From Gaeumannomyces sp. JS-464 (taxonomy: Eukaryota > Ascomycota > Sordariomycetes > Magnaporthales > Magnaporthaceae): DNA of 64,000 bases. Shown piece after piece: positions 11,706 through 21,399 of the stretch. Both the position numbers and the translations under genes were made by a program. Location of the stretch: the NCBI GenBank assembly GCA_002197995.1, contig NGZR01000001.1, positions 14,341,501 to 14,405,500 of the forward strand, given 5' to 3'. Every line of letters begins with the position of its first letter. Position 1 is the first letter of the stretch. The notes under the pieces were generated by a model that did no database searches, was not told the DNA's origin, and saw only the letters and a list, made by a program, of their open reading frames with translations.

Positions 11706-12589
11706 ATGCGATTTACAAGAAGCATCTCTAAAGTGCTGGTGGGGTTTCTTCTGGCTACATCGGCCGTTGGACAGTTTATCAAAGTTATTCGGTAAGTTTA
11801 TCACCCACTGACCTCCAGACGTCCACCTACCTAGGTAGCCAGCTGGCCATATCCTTCCGGAGAGGTCTTCGGGGAGAGATGTCCGCTAAAAGAAATCACG
11901 TTTATAGATCCGATGATACAACCGTCAAAAGCCTGTCCGCACGGGCCGGTAAGACTGCCGCCGGCCCAGGGCTTGGCCCCGACCCCCGGAGCAAGCAAGC
12001 CTTGGCCTTCATCAAGACGTACTGTAACAAGCCTGTGAAGAAGGCAGCAGCCCCCGCCGGCGGGAAGCCACCTAAGAAGGGCGGCAAAAAGAGATCTATC
12101 CTTGTGCCGCGAACCAAGCCGACGGGCTACGACGAGGTGAAGATGGACGCCATGAAGTCGGCCAAGTCGAACCAACCCGGCCTGTGGACGGGCGGGCTCG
12201 GCACGTGCGTGGGCATCGCCATAACAGGCATAGCCGCCGGCAACACGCACGTCAACATCCTGATGCACCTCGGCCTGGGCACGGGCTGGGATCACGTCAA
12301 CGCCGAGGTCGACAAGCTCTCCGCCCTCGTCCGCGCCCACGGTCTGACCAAGATGAATGCCTATATGCTCACGGTCGACACCAGCCTGTCGAAAGACCCG
12401 GAGTATAAGAACGATCGGGATATGCTGGAGATGGCAAGGGACTTGGAGAAGACATACGGGCCCCTCAGGCACTACGTCGGGAACATTATCGGCCACCAGA
12501 ACCCTGTTACGCGGTGGGCGCATGCCTTCGCCAAGACGGCTGAGATGACTGTCTCGCCGACCGGCAGCGTCACGTATAAAGAGGTGTAA
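11706..12589 (+). CDS. Secreted hypothetical protein with possible CheD/CNF-like Cys-His fold
   Basis: Exon 1 (11706-11791) begins MRFTRSISKVLVGFLLATSA, a clear signal peptide with a basic start, a hydrophobic core and small residues before Gln. A 47-nt intron follows (11792-11838, GTAAGT ... TAG, branch-like CTGAC). Exon 2 (11839-12589) stays in frame, giving about 279 residues. After a Lys/Pro/Gly-rich stretch comes WTGGLGTCVGIAITG, then 10 residues later THVNILMHLG. A GxC segment on a strand followed by a His in the next strand is the layout of CheD deamidases and of CNF/BLF-type bacterial toxins. A helix (VDKLSALVRAHG) and a strand (NAYMLTVDT) follow, also CheD-like. The secretion signal and gene model are direct readings; the enzyme class is inference from motif order only. 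An effector or a secreted protein-modifying enzyme is possible. A start at 11879 without the signal exon is the alternative model. Confidence 0.7.
11792..11838 (+). other. Intron of the secreted-protein gene
   Basis: Donor GTAAGT and acceptor TAG. A branch-like CACTGAC lies about 25 bases before the acceptor. Only this acceptor, of the three nearby AGs, keeps exon 2 in frame. Confidence 0.7.
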
Positions 12590-13021
12590 CCCTGTGCTCG
12601 CAGAATCCCGCCCAAGTTTTGTTTAGATCCAATATTAGAATTATTTAGCCTTTGAAACAGAACCATACTCTGCCGCCATTGCGTGTTTGTGATGAGCAGC
12701 CTTGGTCTCAACATCGCATGGCCTCCAAAAGTCAGACTATTATGACACCCAAATGTCGTTCCAAAGCACCCCGCCAAGTTTCCTAGCGATGCTGCTTGCT
12801 GGTGTGGTTGAGGACGAGCAAGGTTGTTCGTTTCGAAAGCGTCGCCCCCTCGATCCCGACCTCGGCACAATTTGCCCTTCAAGCCTGGGCCAAGTTTCTT
12901 CCAGCAACCAACACGGCCAAATTGAGCCACACGCCTAAGCCATTCAGACGAACCCAGGGGTCGTCCGTCTGAACCGACGTGATAAGCGCTTCGCTCGTCC
13001 TCCGCGGCGGACAAGCAGTAC
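12590..13021. other. Intergenic, no gene recognised
   Basis: This is the 3' flank of the secreted-protein gene. I see no coding similarity. The 3' part may be a lost N-terminal exon of the ABC pseudogene, since the reading frame entering it opens just after a TGA TAA pair near 12978. Confidence 0.4.
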
Positions 13022-14325
13022 GAGGCACGCCCACCGCCGATAATAAACATCAACAAAGGCACATTCTACCGCCACCACCCCTCGGCGCGCACCACACAAC
13101 CGAACCCGCCTTTATTCCCGGGCCTGCACTGGACGCTGATCTCACATAATGATAGCGACGGGCGGGCAGAACAACCGCAGCAGCAGCAGACATGGTGCGT
13201 CGTCGGGCCCTCCCTCTCGAGCAAGACAACCTTTCTCGAGATTCTCAGGGGCCGCCACCTGGGCGACCCTCCCGCCTCTCGGTCATACCCCCGCCTCTCC
13301 CTGCCCGAAACCCTGAGCCGCCTGAGGGACCCCTCCCTCGCGGTGCAGTACGTCGGCTTCGGCGACGCTGACGGACACGGTGGCCTGGGCATCACAAAGT
13401 CCCCCTACCTGCCGGCCCGGTACGAGTCGCGTCGCGAAAAGACAGACTTTCCCCCCGCAACTACCTCGTCGGCAACACGGAGCTGAACCCGGCGGATAAC
13501 CCCCCCCCCCCCCCCCCCCCCCCCAACGCTGAGACTCGTGACCACCACCGCTCAAAAGAGCTGCTGGACCGCGTGGTGGCCGACCTCCGGCTGGCTCCGC
13601 AGCTCGATCCTCCCGCGTCCTTCCTATCAAACGGCCAGACCCGCCGGGCGCGCGTCGCCCGCGCCCTGCTCCTCCGGCCCGAGGTCCTGCTGCTCGACGA
13701 GCCCTTTATGGGGCTGGGTCCCCGGTCCGTGGTCTCACTTGGCGACGTGCTGGGGAGGCTGCTGACGTCGCAGCAGCGGGTGGTGGGCGCGCCTAGGCTG
13801 GTGCTGACCTCTTGTGTCTTCGGGACGGCTGCGTGGTCGCCGAGCAGGGCGAGAGGTGTCCGTCGTGAACAAGTTGCGGGATAACTACAACAGCAAGGTC
13901 GCGTTCGGCGGCGCCCCGTCACTGGACAATAAGATACCGGTCCCGACGCTGCGGAAGATGGGCGTGCGTTGACGTCCATGGGTATCAAGGGCTCCAGCTT
14001 TGAGGAGCTGGCCAATGCGTCGTCGCCCAAGAGCCCATCCGGGGTAAAGCCTGGGAGGGATCCGATCCACGCAAAGGAGGAGATCAAAACATCAGGGGAA
14101 GCACTGGTCGAGATGGACGGCTGTCGGGTCTGGTGCAGCGAAAAGGTCGTGCTGGGAAACTGGATTAATCCCGCCGGGAACAGCGAGAAAGAGTGCCTGG
14201 CCTGGACCGTCCGCTGGGGAACTTTGGAAAACCGCCGGCGAAGCGGTTTATTTAAAAATGGGGCTTGCGGGAGATTCCGCTCCCATCTGGCTGAGCCTCT
14301 GAGACTAGATAGATATCTGTATTAG
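13022..14325 (+). pseudogene. Broken double-NBD ABC ATPase gene (fungal mitochondrial-type, YDR061W-like)
   Basis: The first nucleotide-binding domain reads GTFYRHHPS, then a Walker A position occupied by VVGPSLSSKTTF (family GPS-x-x-GKT/S), then YVGFGDADG. The frame shifts at about 13450 into NYLVGNTELNP. After a 25-C run it resumes with the signature SNGQTRRARVARALL and a Walker B LLLDEPFMGLGP. A second break occurs near 13810. The linker continues (LRDNYNSKVAFGG) into the start of the second domain, GEALVEMDGCRVW ... LAWTVR, whose expected Walker A GxxGxGKT/S is degraded (about 14225-14260). No initiator Met was found in frame. At least three frame changes, a missing middle and a lost second P-loop make this a pseudogene. 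Whether the original protein was mitochondrial is inferred from the family only. Confidence 0.7.
13500..13524. repeat. Poly-C homopolymer (25 nt)
   Basis: A run of 25 C lies inside the ABC pseudogene, exactly between the end of the NTELNP segment and the restart of similarity. It has either replaced coding sequence or marks a collapsed or expanded assembly tract. Confidence 0.9.
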
Positions 14326-14624
14326 AACGACCTAATCGAGGCCAGGTGTGTGCAGTGCACTCTATCTACTGGGCCTGGAGAAGCTGATGTGGTCTGGCTG
14401 CCAGGGCCCGTGCGCCCTGGAGACCCCCTCAATGGCCGTAACAAAGTCGAGATCCAAATCCAATTCCAAAACAAAACTTTTTCGCAGCTTTTAACACGCT
14501 ACTTTTCGCAATCTCAACGAACAAGGACGAAATGCGAAACCCAAAATTCCCCGACAAGTGAGTACCGAAGCCAGGCGACTCGAGGGGCGGGCCCTCCAGC
14601 GCTGTCCTCAGCGTCGCTCGGCGT
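14326..14624. other. 3' flank of the repeat-protein gene, no other gene
   Basis: Nothing recognisable. It separates the convergent ends of the ABC pseudogene (plus) and the secreted repeat-protein gene (minus). Confidence 0.4.
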
Positions 14625-15179
14625 TCAAACCAGCATGACGGGCTCCGACGCCTTAGTTTTCGGCGACGGCCCGGGGCGGCGGCGGGCCTCAAGGACCGCG
14701 GCCTTCTCGGCCCCGAGCACGGAACGCCGGCCGAAACCTGGGTATAAATTCCGGAGGGTTTTAGCCTTGCCGGCGCCACGAGTGGGCGGCAGGTTAGGCC
14801 TAGGGGCCGGCCTGGGGGCCGACTTGGGCTTTTTGGGAAGGGGGTTCAGCCCAGCGTCGCGGCGGGCCTCGAGGACCGCGGCCTTCTCGGCCCCGAGCAC
14901 GGAACGCCGGCCGAAACCTGGGTATAAATTCCGGAGGGTTTTAGCCTTGCCGGCGCCACGGGTGGGCGGCAGGTTAGGCCTAGGGGCCGGCCTGGGGGCC
15001 GACTTGGGCTTTTTGGGAAGGGGGTTCAGCCCAGCGTCGCGGCGGGCCTCAAGAACCGCGGCCTTCTCCACACCATGAGCAGCGAGTGCGGCTAAGTCGT
15101 TGGCCGCGGGGTGCTGGGCAAGCGCCGGGGCGCCAAGGGCCGCGAGGGCACCGAGATGGAAAAGGAGGGAGAAACGCAT
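14625..15179 (-). CDS. Secreted tandem-repeat precursor with dibasic (Kex2-type) sites
   Basis: The 184-residue product starts MRFSLLFHLGALAALGAPAL, a classical signal peptide, with likely cleavage before QHPAAN. Two complete 60-residue repeats and the first 10 residues of a third follow. Each repeat has EKAAVLEARR, then DAGLNPLPKK, a Pro/Arg-rich spacer, and NLYPGFGRR. The RR and KK pairs are candidate sites for the Golgi protease Kex2, which in fungi cuts repeat precursors to release peptides (pheromones, KEP proteins, dikaritin/ustiloxin RiPP precursors). A Tyr-containing stretch next to GRR resembles a core, but no UstY-like or tyrosinase gene is visible in the window. The start was chosen because a TATA box (15403-15412) lies upstream of it, whereas an in-frame Met at 15428 would precede that box. 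There are no Cys residues. A structural cell-wall repeat protein is the main alternative. Confidence 0.75.
   Translation of the reverse strand: MRFSLLFHLGALAALGAPALAQHPAANDLAALAAHGVEKAAVLEARRDAGLNPLPKKPKSAPRPAPRPNLPPTRGAGKAKTLRNLYPGFGRRSVLGAEKAAVLEARRDAGLNPLPKKPKSAPRPAPRPNLPPTRGAGKAKTLRNLYPGFGRRSVLGAEKAAVLEARRRPGPSPKTKASEPVMLV
14681..15070. repeat. 180-bp tandem repeat (2 full units plus start of a third)
   Basis: Units start at 14681, 14861 and 15041 with identical spacing of 180 bp, which is exactly 60 codons. The two full units differ at only a couple of bases (for example near 14691/14871 and 14781/14961). This suggests recent duplication or ongoing homogenisation. The third unit on the plus strand is the first on the coding strand and is truncated at the signal-peptide side. 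Confidence 0.95.
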
Positions 15180-15402
15180 GTCGTCGTTGGGGTGGCTTAA
15201 GTGGAAGAGACAAGGACAGTCGTTAAAGTAGTCGCCAAAAACGGAAAAGTAAAGACGAAAAAGAATTGAAACGGAAAAGGATAGGGATAATAAGAAAATA
15301 GGAAATTGACAATAGGAAAAAAACAAAGGACAAAAGGAGATGATTCGAAAACAGGATAAAGAAAAAGAGGAATAAATTAACATTTGGGGTGCTGGAGGTG
15401 TT

Positions 15403-15412
15403 CCTTTTATAC
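15403..15412 (-). promoter_or_regulatory. TATA box of the repeat-precursor gene
   Basis: The minus strand reads GTATAAAAGG, a near-consensus TATA box 224 bases upstream of the ATG at 15179. The leader in between is A/T- and pyrimidine-rich, as in many strongly expressed fungal genes. Confidence 0.6.
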
Positions 15413-15795
15413 CCCGATCCAAAATCATTTTGGAAATTGCTTGAGGATAGAAAACGGCCTCCTCCGATTAGTCAGGTTTGTCCGGCACCGAGATGAGGTG
15501 GCAAACAGACTGCCTCCAATGCGTACGACTTCACGCGGGCTTTCGGCGACAGTACCGAGTAGCACGCACGAGTCGGGCTGCGATCCATTTTTAGCAATAA
15601 AACATGGAAGTGCCGCGCGGCCAATGCCGACGCCGACTCATGCACACCGCTGTTATTCCGAACCGTTTTAGTAATAATAAAAGCAACCTTGCGGCCCGAA
15701 GGTTCCGTAAAGCGAAGCGAGGGTATAGCTCGAAAAGCGTAAGGCGGAAACCGTCGTAGCACGGGTTTCCCACGAGAGCAGATCGGGTTCACAGC
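15413..15795. other. Upstream flank of repeat-precursor gene
   Basis: No gene recognised. It is probably promoter sequence, bounded on the right by a solo LTR. Confidence 0.35.
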
Positions 15796-16176
15796 TGTTA
15801 CGACCAGAGCGCGGGAAGGAAGGGCCGGCACGAGAGGCTGCCCAGGAGGGGCGGTCCGGGGGAAGAGGACCGACCCCGCACTCGGTCACGTGACATCCAA
15901 GCGATTCCTAGTGATTCAAGTGATCACAACGAATCGTGAGAATGTTGGTGAACACGGCAACTATAAAAAGGAAGGATTTCCTTAAGTTCTAAGTAGCTTT
16001 AACTAAGGCTTCGGCATCAGTCAATTTAAGTTCGCTCTCGAGTAACCCTCGAGGCAAGCAATACAGATCACTGTTTCTAGCACCCCCAGTCCGATTGAAG
16101 CGATCACCAGAGACACTGTCCAGTTCACCCCTGAGGCACCCTACCTTAGGAACAGACCCCCGACCTGATTGTAACA
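15796..16176 (-). mobile_element. Solo LTR related to Gypsy A, reverse orientation, little mutated
   Basis: It starts TGTTACGACCAG and ends CTGATTGTAACA, the reverse complement of the ends of the A LTR (27058-27538). A 22-base block at 16003-16024 is identical to the reverse complement of the A LTR near 27208. Flanks ACAGC (15791-15795) and CCAGC (16177-16181) differ at one base and are probably the 5-bp TSD. No internal sequence remains, so it is a solo LTR made by LTR-LTR recombination. It keeps its GC content. Confidence 0.85.
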
Positions 16177-16306
16177 CCAGCCTTTTTATCCTCGAGGTCC
16201 TGTGTGGCGGCGGCCAATAATGTGCTGTCAGCTGTGTCGCAAAGGAGCGGATACCCCGGCGATACCCGTGCAGGACCAGGTATCACAGCCCTCGCCGGCG
16301 TCACGG

Positions 16307-16330
16307 TGCTCTGTAACTTGTTACAGAGCA
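16307..16330. repeat. 24-bp palindrome
   Basis: Two perfect 11-base arms (TGCTCTGTAAC and its reverse complement) surround TT. The similarity extends imperfectly outwards for about 10 bases on each side. It could be a cruciform, a protein-binding site or the scar of an excised element. Confidence 0.8.
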
Positions 16331-16442
16331 TCCGCCGACGCCAAGAGAGGCCGCCAAAATGGGAGCGGAGCCTCTTGACGCTTATTGACCAATTGGCCAG
16401 CAGGAAACATTCCCAACTGCTCCCAAGTATCAAACCAGCCCT

Positions 16443-16545
16443 CGTGTGTTTTGGTACTTGGAGAAATTCAGAGAAATCGGGATCCAGAGCGCCCGGAAAC
16501 GGAGGTTTTCGCCTCCAAAAACGGACGCCTCTGGTGGTAGAGAAA
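16443..16545. repeat. Foldback (MITE-like) repeat, copy 2
   Basis: Outer arms CCAGAGCG/CGCCTCTGG and an inner perfect hairpin GGAGG/CCTCC enclose the motifs GAAACGGA and CCAAAAACGGA in the same order as in the copy at 8011-8107. Flanking sequence (TGTTTTGGTACTTGGAGA versus TGTTTTAGAACTGGGAGA) is also alike. The two copies are diverged but share layout. Confidence 0.5.
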
Positions 16546-17437
16546 GCAGTCGGCCGGCAGAGTGCCGGAAAAAGAGTAAGGCTAGGCGGGGGGACCGCAA
16601 TGTTCCCCCCCTAGGCCCGGCCAAAGAAAGAAAGTTCGGGGGTTGGAGGGCTAAATTCCAACCCGTGTTCTCCTTGTGCGTTTTGTCGCGTAACGAACGA
16701 TAAGTGTGCGTATCGTCCGGGTGCGTGTGTTCGACCGAAAGGGGGTCGCGTGTGTGGCGGGGGACGGCGGCGGCCGGGTCGGCTATTCGTCCAATGTGTT
16801 CTAACTGCTTGCCGGCCTGCAGTCTTCTTGTGCGTTCGAAATCGTTCGGCTCGTAGGTTCGCGAGGCGAAAGCGAAAGGAAGTCAAAGGGCGGTCTGGTG
16901 ATGCGCGGAGGTTGGAGCATCCGATTGTCGAAGGTTTCGGCGCGCGCGAGGCGCGCCCTGGGCGATAGGGTGCAGGCCTTCCCCTCGACTGGCAATAGGC
17001 ACCGCCATACCTTTGCCAGCCATTCTCTGCTCTTTTGGCCCAGTTGCGTTGCCGACGTCGTTGTTGAAAGGAATCGGAGAACGCGGGTTGAACAGAGCCA
17101 AATGGCCTGTTAGACCCTGTTGTGCAGCCGGCTCATTTTTGGTGGCCCCAACACCAAGATGGCCGGGATTCCTTAGCGGCCACTAACAGTGGGTCCGACA
17201 GGAAATTTTTTCGGGGGAAGGTGCGCGCGCCGAGCCGAGAACAAGGCGCGCGGCGGGTTTGCGTAAGTCTCCAGACGAGCTGAAAACAAGTCTGAAAGGC
17301 GGGGGATTGGTAACTTTGCAATAAGCAGAGAGTTGCTACCACTTATCGCGAACAGCAGGGGGTTTAATTGCGATATCTATGGTAATGGTGGTCTATCTTC
17401 TAGAAGAGAGTTGGAGGCTGGAGGCCGGGAGGGCAGG

Positions 17438-17490
17438 CCTGCAGAGAATATCTCTGCAGGTGCCCCACTCCCTTATCCATGCGATAAGGG
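17438..17490. repeat. Two adjacent hairpins
   Basis: A perfect 10-bp stem with a 3-base loop (CCTGCAGAGA, 17438-17460) is followed by an 8-bp stem CCCTTATC/GATAAGGG (17470-17490). I found no coding context. A structured RNA is possible but unsupported beyond the stems. Confidence 0.55.
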
Positions 17491-18044
17491 TTGGGTATCC
17501 TGCCCTACTGTTTGCACGGACCGCGATGCGGCCCTGCAAACCGTGGGCCCCTTCCACCTCCTACCGGCCGTGGCGCTAGGCGCTAGGGGTGATAATGCAA
17601 CGCTAAGCGTGGGATTTGGGAACCTCGGATCAGGTAATCGCCGATCTATTAAACTTCGAATCGGGGCCGTCGAAATTGTAGGGGAGGGTTCCGAGCACCA
17701 GGGTAGGAAGGGACGTCGGTATCGAATAGGTAAAAGGGGCACGGACGGAGCGAGGACTGTTATGTGGAGATGTGGAAGGTACAGGTGAAAGAGTGCAAGG
17801 AGACGGAAAACATTGGACGGTGAGACGAGCTTGGATGCCTATTGTCCGAGTTATTACCTAGCTGCATGTACCATATTGGACTTCGATAGACTAGACTTGA
17901 CAATTTCATTTGTTCTATGAACCGTCTTTCCTCCTCCCAGCTATCCGAGATTCTGTGGGCCTTCTGCTAGACAGCAGTCCGGGCCAGGGTGAGAGGACGG
18001 ATTTATTCCCCACCACAGCACGACCGCCTGGATTAAGCGAGAGC
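17491..18044. other. 3' flank of the helicase pseudogene
   Basis: Nothing recognisable on either strand. It should include the former 3' untranslated region of the minus-strand helicase. Confidence 0.35.
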
Positions 18045-18065
18045 TCAGATAAGGCGACGGAGATC

Positions 18066-18157
18066 CTACACGGGGGGGGGGGGGGGGGGGGGGGGGGGTG
18101 TTAGATATGTTAGCTAGGTTCATAAGAGAGCAGGTTCCTTGCTGATGCCCTACTTAC
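18066..18157 (-). other. Last intron of the helicase pseudogene
   Basis: Donor GTAAGT after SSLE and acceptor TAG before DLRRLI and a stop at 18045-18047. The phase is zero on both sides, and the resulting C-terminus is family-like, which supports the model. Confidence 0.7.
18072..18098. repeat. Poly-G homopolymer (27 nt), inside the last helicase intron
   Basis: On the coding (minus) strand this is a run of 27 C directly before the acceptor CGTGTAG of the final intron (18066-18157). It therefore occupies the place of a polypyrimidine tract. Confidence 0.9.
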
Positions 18158-18256
18158 CTCCAGGCTGCTAAGGCCGTCGTATGTGCCGGCCTCGGCTTGC
18201 GGCGCTATCAAAAGCCCCTCGAGTTTCTTTTTCGACTGCTGAAGTTCCAGCACCCG

Positions 18257-18350
18257 CTGTTTTCGCCATAATATTTTCCGTAAGCGTGCTGGTCACGCCA
18301 TGGTGTTGCGGTTGTCCATGGTATTTAAAGGGCATGAGGGGCTGACTGAC
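18257..18350 (-). other. Intron between DTFEE and RVLELQQ of the helicase pseudogene
   Basis: 94 nt with donor GTCAGT and acceptor ACAG. Joining gives FVKDTFEE followed by RVLELQQSKKKLEG, the expected C-terminal continuation. The 99-nt exon 18158-18256 is exactly 33 codons. Confidence 0.7.
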
Positions 18351-21300
18351 CTCCTCGAATGTGTCTTTTACGAAGAACCGCACTGTAGTGACTTCACTCT
18401 TCTGGCCAAGCCGGTGGATCCTAGCCAGGGCTTGTTCCTCGACGTAGGGTTCCTGAATATGACGTGTTATCCCACCCGAACTAAGAGTACGATGGGGGGT
18501 CCCATCCGAGGGGCCGGAACCTTACCAGTCTCCATCAAAAAAAGATGCTTCGGTGAGTGTAAGCCTGGGGGATAAGCGGAGTCAGCACTAAACAGACACT
18601 TGCTGGCCATCACTTTTCGTCCAGGAGAAAGAGGGGGGGGATCGCCAAGGCGTACCCAGCCGCGCCGCAGGACAGTGTCAGAAGAAGCACCTTCACTTCT
18701 GGGTCTTTCCTGAACCGTTTGATAACGGCGTGTCGCTGGCGCTGAGGCACTTTGCCGTCGAACCGCTCGTAGCGGATACCGGCCTCGTCCAGTCCAACCT
18801 GGACAAAATCCAAGGTTATCGTCCAGCTCGAGAAAACAATACTAAGCCCTTAAGTTAGTAAATAGAGCAACATAAAAGTGGGAAGTGGGCACATTATAGC
18901 ATTTAGTAACACATTTGTACATACCTTTTTTTGTCGGCGGGTAGGTTAAGTAGCTTCGATATTAGGGCGGTGACCTTGCTCGAGAGCCGACAGCCAGCTA
19001 AGGACCGACCCGAACTCCCTAACCCATAACCTGCCGGACCGAACCCGTTTTTCAGGGTCCCCCAGCCCAAAGACACGGGCGTTATGTCGTGTTCGGGGCT
19101 GTGCTTGCAGGTGACAGGTTGGTTGCGCGTGACGGCATGTCTCGCGCAATCTGCGCATACAAAGGATAAGCAGCGGGCGTAGAACGGCCCGGTAGCGGAT
19201 GGGCCGTCGTCGCCGTCAAAAGTGGCCGTGGTTAGGCTGCAGGACGCCAGGCAAAATGCGCATGCCACCGGGTACATTTCGCGGCGGTGGTCGAAAGCGA
19301 GCTGTGCGGCAGAAGCCCAATCCCCCACGGCGGCGCCGTCGGCAACCTCGTCACCGCCTGCGAAACTGTGCCTGGAGGTGTAATTAACCCTGAGGTCGCA
19401 CACCACCCGGAGGGCGTTGATCCTTTGCAGAACCGTAATGTAGGACACGGACGCTGGCCCGCCGTCGTAAGCCTTTTCGATCCGGGACAAAGTCTGGGCC
19501 TTGAGCTTATCATATAGCTTTCTTTCCTCCGGGGAAAACTCGACCGGGAGTTTGAGGTTGGTTTTATTTGGCAGCTCGATGACGGTCTTGGGTCGCCGGA
19601 GGACCAGTCCGCCGGTCAGAGCCCTAAGTTTCTTTGCCGCGTTTTCGACGTTCCCTGATTTCCAGAGTCGCCCGATATCCCACTCGAAGCGTGTCGCGTC
19701 GTCGTAAGGGTGTGCCCGAATAAATTTGAGAAGGCTTTTTAGGTCCCTAATCCCGTTTTGGATAGGAGTTTTTGTGACAGCCCATTTTAATGTAGCTTTT
19801 AGGGAGCATACTGCCTGCGACATCCGGGATTTTGCGTTTCGGATTATATGGGCTATTGCGGTTAGCCTATTTTTTAAGAAAACTTTAGGGGCGGTGTTAT
19901 GTGGTATGTATTTTCGTTAAGAATGATTTTACTCCAGGGAGCTAAAAAAAGAAAGCTTTTTTAAGCTGCGTTTGGGCTAACCTAATCCAAAGCCACTGTG
20001 TAATATGTCGATAGTATAATATGATACCGTGCTGCCTTTTTGGTGCTGGTGAGCTTTTGGTTTTCGTAATGGAAATATCAGGTTATTGCGCCTGGTTTAA
20101 TATGCCTTAAATTAAACGTATGGGGTTAGTTATTTAAAGGGAAATCGAAAGCACGAAGTAATAGAATTACTGGGCAAACCAATTCGCTTAGCTGCTTTTG
20201 CCATGTATCCAGTACTTTTTCGAGCGGGGTTATATGTTAGTATTTGGGATTTAGTAATACCAAAAGCCCAAATCGGGCTCGAAAAGGGATAGGGTGTTTA
20301 CGGGGAGGCGGAACGATAATTAAGGTTGAAAAACGTTTTAATTTCGGATTAATGCTTATGCTTCGGAACATTTCACTATAATCCGTCGCCGTTAATGCTA
20401 TTATGGTAAGTGTTTTCCCTAATCCCATCGGGTTTGCGATAATGCCCTTGCAAAATTTTGGGGGTTAATCGGTGTAGCATAACTGGGATATCCGGTTAAT
20501 AAAGCTAAAAATTTGCTAAAAGGTTAAACGGTTTTCGTATAATAGTGAATAGCTATAAGGGAATAAGGCTAACAAACGAGGTCGCATTATCCGTTTATAT
20601 TAAATCCCAAAAGTCCGCCGACTGGCGGCTAAAATCCCACCCAAACTCCCGCCGCAGTAAAAACGTAAGCGCCTGCTTTTGGTGCTTAGGTGCTAGGCGT
20701 AGCGCGTAAATGTTAGTAAATAAAACCACCACACATGCATGGTTTTAGCGTATAAATAACTTACATTTTAAAGGACGTTCGGATAATGTCCTTTGAGGAA
20801 TGTGTTTCGGGGAGATTTTTATAAGCGTTTGGAATTAGCTTAGGGGTATTATGTGGTCGACTAACGGCCTTAAATATAATACCCTCGGCGTTTGTACTTT
20901 TTTGGACAGGTCGAAAACCATAGGGCAGCAGTTGGGATCCAAAGAGGAAAGTCGATGGGGGTTGCAATACTTTACATTTTGGTCGCAGTTTTTGGGATCC
21001 TGAAAATAAACGTCCGCTTATTAAAAAAAGTCGCCGACGTTATCGCACATATTTGCGGGCCCGTAAATAATAAAGTATAGCGTGCATTGCTGCATAACTT
21101 TGCCGAATTAAGCTTTGTGGTTGCCTTTTAATTACAGCGTTCGGGAAGGGTCGATCGCGCATAAGGCTTGCAATTTTAACGCCGGTGCGCTTAGCATCGT
21201 TTAAATAATAAGGTCGTATTCGGTGGAAAATTTGCCATAGTAGGCCAAATTAATAAACTTAAATTTAAAGCTGCAATCCGGTTCGATAGTTACGGGGAAA

Positions 21301-21399
21301 CCGGCTATTACTGGTTGAATATTAGTTGGCGGGCTTTTGCAACTGCCAAACAAACTTATTTAGGTAGTGGAAAATGGTTTTTTAGCACTATAGTATAGT

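Larger units (their letters stand above)
16177..17437. other. Unassigned DNA between solo LTR and helicase pseudogene
   Basis: No protein family recognised. It contains a palindrome (16307-16330) and the second foldback repeat (16443-16545). The composition is GC-rich with many CpG, unlike the mutated zone. Confidence 0.4.

Noticed and set aside
14350..15078. 242-codon plus-strand frame over the 180-bp repeats
   Set aside because: It is the antisense reading of the secreted repeat protein; only the minus strand gives a signal peptide, dibasic sites and a TATA box.
15180..15428. N-terminal extension of the repeat protein from Met at 15428
   Set aside because: The start would lie upstream of the TATA box at 15403-15412, and the extension is a translated pyrimidine-rich leader.
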